A stretch of DNA of 64,000 bases, taken from positions 62,001-126,000 of the forward strand of contig NZ_MEIO01000027.1 in assembly GCF_002777745.1 (NCBI RefSeq), read 5' to 3'. Origin of the DNA: Snodgrassella alvi (GTDB lineage Bacteria; Pseudomonadota; Gammaproteobacteria; Burkholderiales; Neisseriaceae). The notes below the pieces were generated by a model. The model was not told the origin of the DNA and searched no databases. It saw nothing but the letters and a program-made list of their open reading frames with translations. Both the position numbers and the translations under genes were made by a program. Below are positions 58,403-64,000 of the stretch, piece after piece; positions within the stretch are counted from its first letter, which is position 1, and every line of letters starts with the position of its first letter.

Positions 58403-61096
58403 TCACTCAGTCGGCACGGCGGCAAATACTTGTGTCCATAGCTGCTTCACCACCTCATAATGCGCCAGTAAAGTGGTGTCTATGGGGGTAGTGACGGCAT
58501 CACGCAGGCGGGTATTATGCTGTTGCTGACGATAATAGCGGTAAGCAGCGCGGCTGCCTTCGGCCAGACTGCTGTCTGCCAGCCCTAGTTCGGCTGCGAT
58601 GCTGAGCAGGGCAATATTGCCGTAATTCTGTAATAATTGCGGGTACTGATGTGCGTAGGCCAGTATCAGATACTGCACGATAAATTCCACATCCACGACA
58701 CCACCACGGGCATATTTAACATTACTGTCAACAGGCGGATGAGTTGGAAACATTTTTTCGCGCATAGCAATGATTTCAGCGCGCAACTCATCTGTATCAC
58801 GCCGGCGGCACAAGATTTCGTCCCGCACCGCATCAAAACGGGCACCCACTGTACTGTCTCCGCCAATAAAGCGCGCCCGGGTTAAGGCCTGATGCTCCCA
58901 TATCCACGCACTTTCGCGTTCATAACGTTCAAATGCCTGTATATGGGTAACAGTAAAACCTGAATCGCCGTTCGGACGCAGACGTAAATCAATATCATAG
59001 AGCATACCGGCACCAGTAGGTACGGTAAGCCAGCTGGTCAGACGGCGTGCCAGACGGGTGTAGATGTCGATAGCATCCGGATGATCATCGGCAAATACAT
59101 AAACCAGATCCAGATCCGAGGTATAGCCTAGCTCTTTACCACCCAGTTTGCCATAGCCAATCACGGCAAAATGAGGAGTATCGGTGTGCCGGTGCGGCAA
59201 TTGTGCCCACACTCTTGCCAATGCGGTTTCAATGATTAAATCAGCCAGAGCAGAAAGCTGGTCAGATAATGCCTCCACCGTCCACAAACCCGCCAAATCC
59301 TGCACAGCCAGACGAAAAGTCCACGCATGCTGAAACCGGCGCAAAACATCCATTTGTGTTTCAACATCACCATGACAACCATCCAGCAGGTGTGCCAGTT
59401 CTTGTGCATGAGCCGCCCAGTTGGTATCTGGGCGCATTAATTCATTGCTGAGCAGTTCGTCCAGTAGTACCGGATGCTGTTGTAAATAGGTAGCCACCCA
59501 GCTACTCTGGCTCATCAGTCCGGCCAGTTTTTCCAGTGCTTCTGGGTGCTCATGCATAAAAGCCAGATAGGAGCTGCGCCGGCCTATGGCTTCGAGAAAA
59601 TCCAGTAAGCGGGTTAATGTCGTATCTGGCCGGGGATATTTGGCGGCAACACTGAGTACGGATGGGATGATTTCATCAAAACGCTGTTGTGCATTGGGCG
59701 ATAGTTGCCGGTACTGGCTGCCATGATGTAGCTGTTGCAGACGCTGCAACACGTTTTTAGCATCAAAACCATGCATCGCCAGCAGTGCTGTACTTTCTTC
59801 GCTGTCACTTTCATCTTGCCATATGCGTACCATATCCGGGTCTTGTGGCTTGGCTTTATCGTCCGGATCAGTGAATATAGCATTGAAAATCTCATTCACA
59901 GCCTGCCTGTGCACATTTAATGCGGTCAGATAATCGGCATAATTGCTATAACCCATACTCTGTGCCAGCCTTTGCTGTTGTTCTGCACCTGCGGGCAACA
60001 TCTGCGTTTGCTGATCATCCCAGTATTGCAGCCTGTGTTCGGTATCACGCAGAAAATGGTAGGCTTGCAGCAATTTATCCACGCTATCCTGTGGCAACAT
60101 GTCTTGTTGCAGCAATACTTGCAGAGTCTCCTGTGTACCTTTCAGTTGCAGGCTGCGTACCTGTCCACCGCGTATCAACTGGAAAATCTGAGCAACAAAT
60201 TCCACTTCGCGGATACCGCCGGCGCCAAGCTTAATATTATCGGCCATGCCTTTACGGGAAACTTCGCGCTGAATCTGCTGATGCAAGCTACGCATGGCAT
60301 CATAGGCATTAAAATCCAGATATTTACGGTACACAAAAGGCCGTACCAGTGCAGCAATATTATTCGGATAATTAGTAACCAGACGCGCCTTTGTCCATGC
60401 ATAGCGCTCCCATTCCCGCCCCTGCTGAATCAGATACTGTTCCAGTGCCGTTTCGTTAATCACCAGTGCTCCAGCATCTCCATCAGGACGCAGACGCATA
60501 TCAACACGAAATACCTGCCCGTCACCAGTAATATTATTTAACAGGGCGATGATTTTCTGACCGACTTTAGTAAAAAATTCCTGATTACTTTTTTGTCGTT
60601 TGCCATTCGTGTCGCCGGCTTCGGGAAAAACAAAAATCAAATCGATATCAGAAGAAACATTCAGCTCATAACCACCCATTTTGCCCATACCTACTACGCT
60701 AAGGCGCTGAGGGGTGGCACTGTAACAACCAATCGGCTCTCCGTACAGGCCTGCATAATAGGCATGTGCATATTGTTCGGCGATATTGATGGCAAAGTCA
60801 GCCAGATGAGTAATCGTAGTCGTAACTTCATCCAAATCACTTACGCGCGCCAGATCACGCGCCATGATATGTGCCATCACATAGCGGCGCAACAAGCGCA
60901 ATTGCCGTGCCAGTTCGGTTTCGTTTTCACTGGCCTGTAATTGCGCCCAATCGGTAAAACTGTGAAAATCCTCAGGCCTTAGGCGCCGTTCCAGCCAAAG
61001 ATAAAGCTTATCTGTGTCAAGCAGACGATTATCCAATAATCGACCGAGAAACAATGAATATTGGCGGGCAGTGGCGAGAATTTGTGCTGGAGTCAT
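58403..61096 (-). CDS. glnE: Bifunctional glutamine synthetase adenylyltransferase/adenylyl-removing enzyme
   Basis: An 897-residue enzyme controlling glutamine synthetase by attaching or removing AMP in response to PII and glutamine. Two nucleotidyltransferase domains are visible. The first has SVVGMGKMGGYELNVSSDID (adenylyl-removing half, about residue 131). The second has AVIGYGKLGGKELGYTSDLD (adenylylating half, about residue 641). GAGGIREVEFVAQ and YARGGVVDVEFIVQ mark the linked helical domains. The length fits neisserial GlnE. It is followed by hda 146 bp downstream on the same strand. Confidence 0.96.
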   Translation of the reverse strand: MTPAQILATARQYSLFLGRLLDNRLLDTDKLYLWLERRLRPEDFHSFTDWAQLQASENETELARQLRLLRRYVMAHIMARDLARVSDLDEVTTTITHLADFAINIAEQYAHAYYAGLYGEPIGCYSATPQRLSVVGMGKMGGYELNVSSDIDLIFVFPEAGDTNGKRQKSNQEFFTKVGQKIIALLNNITGDGQVFRVDMRLRPDGDAGALVINETALEQYLIQQGREWERYAWTKARLVTNYPNNIAALVRPFVYRKYLDFNAYDAMRSLHQQIQREVSRKGMADNIKLGAGGIREVEFVAQIFQLIRGGQVRSLQLKGTQETLQVLLQQDMLPQDSVDKLLQAYHFLRDTEHRLQYWDDQQTQMLPAGAEQQQRLAQSMGYSNYADYLTALNVHRQAVNEIFNAIFTDPDDKAKPQDPDMVRIWQDESDSEESTALLAMHGFDAKNVLQRLQQLHHGSQYRQLSPNAQQRFDEIIPSVLSVAAKYPRPDTTLTRLLDFLEAIGRRSSYLAFMHEHPEALEKLAGLMSQSSWVATYLQQHPVLLDELLSNELMRPDTNWAAHAQELAHLLDGCHGDVETQMDVLRRFQHAWTFRLAVQDLAGLWTVEALSDQLSALADLIIETALARVWAQLPHRHTDTPHFAVIGYGKLGGKELGYTSDLDLVYVFADDHPDAIDIYTRLARRLTSWLTVPTGAGMLYDIDLRLRPNGDSGFTVTHIQAFERYERESAWIWEHQALTRARFIGGDSTVGARFDAVRDEILCRRRDTDELRAEIIAMREKMFPTHPPVDSNVKYARGGVVDVEFIVQYLILAYAHQYPQLLQNYGNIALLSIAAELGLADSSLAEGSRAAYRYYRQQQHNTRLRDAVTTPIDTTLLAHYEVVKQLWTQVFAAVPTE

Positions 61097-61230
61097 GGTG
61101 CCATCAATAAGAAATTTAACACATAGTTACATCATACCGTCTGCCTTTGGAGCTGTGAACCGGCAACCACAATACAATTGTTTTCAGCCTATCAGAAAAA
61201 CACTGATCATCGCCAGTTTGCAGCCAAGAT

Positions 61231-61266
61231 AAAGGGAATATTCAGCCCGGAGCGAATATTCCCTTT
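61231..61266 (-). terminator. Hairpin after slyD
   Basis: AAAGGGAATATTC (61231-61243) pairs perfectly with GAATATTCCCTTT (61254-61266), about 50 bp after the slyD stop codon. The T content beyond it is modest. Confidence 0.7.
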
Positions 61267-61314
61267 AATTGCATTCTCAGGTATAACCACAAAACAAAGT
61301 GGCTGTATCAGTGA

Positions 61315-61797
61315 TTAGTGATGGTGATGGTCGTGCGCACCATGTACATGACCATGTTCCAGCTCTTCAGCAGTAGCCGGACGAATGTCTTTCACAGTTG
61401 CTTTAAAACGAATGCGCTGGCCGGCCAGCGGATGATTACCATCTACCACTGCTTTACCATCGGCCACATCAGTAATGCGGTATACCATCACCTCACCAGT
61501 TTCTGGGTCGTCAGCTTCAAACATCATGCCCACTTCTACTTCAACAGGAAACACATCCAGCGGTTCAATGCGAATCAAATCTTCTTCTTGTTCACCAAAT
61601 GCATCATCCGGTGCCATCGTTACATCCACTACATCGCCTACTGCTTTGTCGTGTAACTGTTCTTCTACTAGTGGGAAAATACCGTCATAACCACCATGCA
61701 AATAGCTAATCGGTTCTTCGGTTTTGTCTATCAGCTGGTTATCAGCATCAAACATTTCATAATCCAGCGTCACAACAGAGTTTTTGGCGATTTTCAT
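61315..61797 (-). CDS. slyD: FKBP-type peptidyl-prolyl isomerase SlyD
   Basis: A 160-residue prolyl isomerase/chaperone. The FKBP domain starts MKIAKNSVVTLDYEMFDADN, with an IF (insert-in-flap) chaperone segment (about residues 70-125). The family-typical SYLHGGYDGIFPLVEEQL and VDGNHPLAGQRIRFK are present. The His-rich C-terminus (HGHVHGAHDHHHH) binds nickel and other metals, as in E. coli SlyD. I chose the ATG at 61797 (GGAA upstream); the longer frame is unconserved. It follows rep on the same strand with about 100 bp between. Confidence 0.94.
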   Translation of the reverse strand: MKIAKNSVVTLDYEMFDADNQLIDKTEEPISYLHGGYDGIFPLVEEQLHDKAVGDVVDVTMAPDDAFGEQEEDLIRIEPLDVFPVEVEVGMMFEADDPETGEVMVYRITDVADGKAVVDGNHPLAGQRIRFKATVKDIRPATAEELEHGHVHGAHDHHHH

Positions 61798-61894
61798 AAC
61801 ATTTTCCATAATTGATAAACTGCACAAGCAGCAAACAGTATCTAGTTTAACATGGAACAGACAAAGCCACATGTCACAGCCGTAAAGTGTATCT

Positions 61895-63895
61895 TCAGGA
61901 CTGCAAGCTATCCAACCGCGCCATCATGCTGGCAAGAATACTTTTACCCTCCGACTGGCTGACGATGGGCTCACTGCCTTTGCGTCCGAGTAAACGAATG
62001 TCTTCTGCCGGCATCTCATCAATAAAACGGCTGGGTTCATGAAATTCCCATGATCCGGCACGTTTGCGTTTATGACAATGAGTCAGGGTTAAAGTTTGCC
62101 GTGCCCGGGTAATACCTACATACATCAGCCGTCGTTCTTCATCAATGTTACCTTCTTCCACACTATCAGCATGGGGAAAAACGCCTTCTTCGCAGCCCAC
62201 CAGAAACACATGCGGATACTCAAGCCCTTTGGAAGCATGCAGTGTTGACATACTTACCATATCCGCATCTTCATCTTCTCTGCCGTCTAACAAAGTCATC
62301 AGAGCAATAGTCTGAGCTATTTCAAGAATATTTTTGCCATCTTCTTCGCCTTTCCTGCCTATCCAGCTAAGTAAATCCTTAACATTGCACCATTTAATTT
62401 CTCCGGTACGCCCTTCTTCGGTATTGAGCAAATGTGCCTCATAAGCAATATCGGCCAGTAGATTATGCAGCAGGCTACCAGCAGCTTCAGTAGTGGCACG
62501 TGCCTGATAATCAGCAAGCATGGCCATAAATTGCATTAAGGGTTCGCGGCTTTTGGGCGACAGCTCCACCAGTGCATCCATACTGCGCGCAGCCTCAAAC
62601 AGGCTGCATTGTGCCACCTTAGCATAATTATTTAGTCTGGCCAGCGTGGTCTCGCCCACCCCTCGCCTTGGCGTTGTCACCGCGCGTAAAAATGCCGGAT
62701 CATCATCGGGATTGGCCAGCAAACGCACATAAGCGAGCACATCCTTAATCTCTGCCTTATCAAAAAAACTCTGTCCGCCGGAAAGCCGGTAAGGAATACG
62801 CCGGCTGCGCAACGCTTCTTCAAATACTCTCGCCTGATGATTACCCCGATACAAAATAGCAAAATCCCGGTAATGTACCGCATCACCACCAATCAGTTTC
62901 TGATGAGCAATCCGGCTGACGACCAGATCGGCTTCATGAGTTTCATTTTTACAGGCAATCACATCAATCATATCGCCGAGACCATATTCACTCCACAAGG
63001 TTTTGGCAAACAGCTTAGGATTATGTGCAATAACTTGATTGGCAACACGTAATATACGTGCCGTAGAGCGATAGTTTTGTTCCAGCTTGATAATTTTCAA
63101 ATCCGCATAATCCTGCTGTAACAGTCGCAGATTTTCCATATTGGCGCCACGCCACGCATATATACTCTGGTCATCGTCGCCTACTGCCGTAAATTTTCCC
63201 TCCGCGCCAGTAAGCAGGCGCATCAAAGCATACTGGCAGGTATTGGTATCCTGACATTCATCTACCAGCAAATAACGCAGACGTGCTTGCCATTTACAGC
63301 GAATCTCTGCTTCAGCTTGTAACAGCTCAACCGGTATGCGGATTAAATCATCAAAATCCACAGCCTGATAGCTGGTCAGAGTATCCTGATAAGAAGCGTA
63401 TAACTGCCCGATCTGATGAGTCCACGGATCTTCTGCCTGCTGAATAATTGCCTCAGGTGAAAGCAGGCTATTTTTCCACAGCGAAATCTGGTGTTGTGCC
63501 TTGAATACCATTTCCCGCCCGCTACTGCCAAGCAATTCACCGATAATTTTACCAGCATCGGCACTGTCCAGAATGGAAAACTGTTTTTTATATCCGGCGG
63601 CAGCCGCTTCTTCGCGCAGAAACCGCATACCCAGTGAATGAAAGGTACATATAGTCAAACCGCGTGTTTGTGGTTTGCGCAATAAATGTCCTACCCGTTC
63701 CTGCATTTCCCGTGCTGCTTTATTGGTAAAAGTAATGGCGGCAATCTGCTGTGCCGGATAATTTGCCTGAGTAATCAGATAGGCAATTTTCTCCGTAATA
63801 ACACGTGTTTTGCCACTGCCTGCACCAGCCAGTACCAACAGCGGCCCATCAAGATAATGAATAGCTTCATGTTGTTGCGGATTCAAATTTAACAT
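61895..63895 (-). CDS. rep: ATP-dependent DNA helicase Rep
   Basis: A 666-residue superfamily 1A 3'-5' helicase that clears protein roadblocks ahead of the fork and helps restart. It begins MLNLNPQQHEAIHYLDGPLL, followed by Walker A LAGAGSGKTRVITEK, motif Ia ITFTNKAAREMQERV, motif II LLVDECQDTNTCQY, motif III VGDDDQSIYAWRGAN, motif IV LEQNYRSTARIL, motif V MSTLHASKGLEYPHVFL and motif VI EERRLMYVGITRARQTLTL. The ATG at 63895 gives the family N-terminus; a TTG eight codons upstream is less likely. The promoter region lies at the window's end. Confidence 0.96.
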   Translation of the reverse strand: MLNLNPQQHEAIHYLDGPLLVLAGAGSGKTRVITEKIAYLITQANYPAQQIAAITFTNKAAREMQERVGHLLRKPQTRGLTICTFHSLGMRFLREEAAAAGYKKQFSILDSADAGKIIGELLGSSGREMVFKAQHQISLWKNSLLSPEAIIQQAEDPWTHQIGQLYASYQDTLTSYQAVDFDDLIRIPVELLQAEAEIRCKWQARLRYLLVDECQDTNTCQYALMRLLTGAEGKFTAVGDDDQSIYAWRGANMENLRLLQQDYADLKIIKLEQNYRSTARILRVANQVIAHNPKLFAKTLWSEYGLGDMIDVIACKNETHEADLVVSRIAHQKLIGGDAVHYRDFAILYRGNHQARVFEEALRSRRIPYRLSGGQSFFDKAEIKDVLAYVRLLANPDDDPAFLRAVTTPRRGVGETTLARLNNYAKVAQCSLFEAARSMDALVELSPKSREPLMQFMAMLADYQARATTEAAGSLLHNLLADIAYEAHLLNTEEGRTGEIKWCNVKDLLSWIGRKGEEDGKNILEIAQTIALMTLLDGREDEDADMVSMSTLHASKGLEYPHVFLVGCEEGVFPHADSVEEGNIDEERRLMYVGITRARQTLTLTHCHKRKRAGSWEFHEPSRFIDEMPAEDIRLLGRKGSEPIVSQSEGKSILASMMARLDSLQS

Positions 63896-64000
63896 GGTTT
63901 TAATGATGCTTTCTGGCAAGGCAAAAAAATTTATCTGCCTGATGAACTGATAACCACAGCACCAGTTTACCTGATAACAGGCAGCATGCTTTATAACTGC

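Overview
The window looks like a chromosomal segment of a moderately AT-rich betaproteobacterium of the family Neisseriaceae. My best guess is a Snodgrassella-like bee-gut symbiont. This is an inference from gene content: the spoT / rpsU-yqeY-dnaG-rpoD block, a non-contiguous carA and carB, an ESPR-type autotransporter, a FrpD/FrpC-like lipoprotein-RTX pair, and a GlnE and RelA of neisserial length. No rRNA, CRISPR array, insertion sequence or complete prophage is visible. One tRNA is present.

Layout. 1-6.5 kb: the 3' part of spoT, then rpsU, yqeY, dnaG and rpoD (the macromolecular-synthesis block) and a CAU-anticodon tRNA. 6.5-8.7 kb: an AT-rich stretch without intact genes, perhaps with glycosyltransferase remnants. 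8.7-12.6 kb: a large autotransporter with three near-identical 267-bp repeats. 12.8-15.2 kb: ahpF and ahpC (peroxide defence). 15.6-18.9 kb: two small membrane proteins, sspB, sspA and a Nif3-family gene. 19.5-22.3 kb: an AT-rich accessory locus of two adjacent genes, a glycine-rich membrane protein and an HNH-like nuclease/membrane protein. Both are interrupted only at A7 tracts. 22.8-27.5 kb: a FrpD-like lipoprotein and a FrpC-like RTX protein with a self-processing module. 27.6-35.3 kb, minus strand: endonuclease V, carB, a LysE-type exporter, carA and guaB. 35.4-40.4 kb: a DUF4124 protein, uvrC, two paralogous four-helix membrane proteins and an AmiD-like amidase without a signal peptide. 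41-45 kb: relA, apt and kdsA. 45.3-51 kb: tamA-tamB. 51.7-54.4 kb: DoxX, LysR and glycerate kinase. 54.4-56.4 kb: a lipoprotein remnant, a DUF4760-like protein and an orphan. 56.4-63.9 kb, minus strand: a GNAT acetyltransferase, a HAD phosphatase, hda, glnE, slyD and rep.

How the genes fit together. RelA (synthetase signature EFDD, degraded HD site) and SpoT (RIKD) would run the stringent response. SspA/SspB add starvation regulation and ClpXP adaptor function. carA/carB, guaB and apt cover pyrimidine/arginine and purine supply. TamA/TamB serve the outer membrane into which the autotransporter at 8.7 kb must insert.

Most notable signal. Five broken genes in accessory regions have each lost the frame at a homopolymeric A tract that is one base short (19698, 21006, 21226, 40851 on the minus strand, 54486), while an A8 tract in tamB (48482-48489) is read correctly. 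The two-gene locus at 19.5-22.3 kb is the best candidate for an undescribed membrane/nuclease system.
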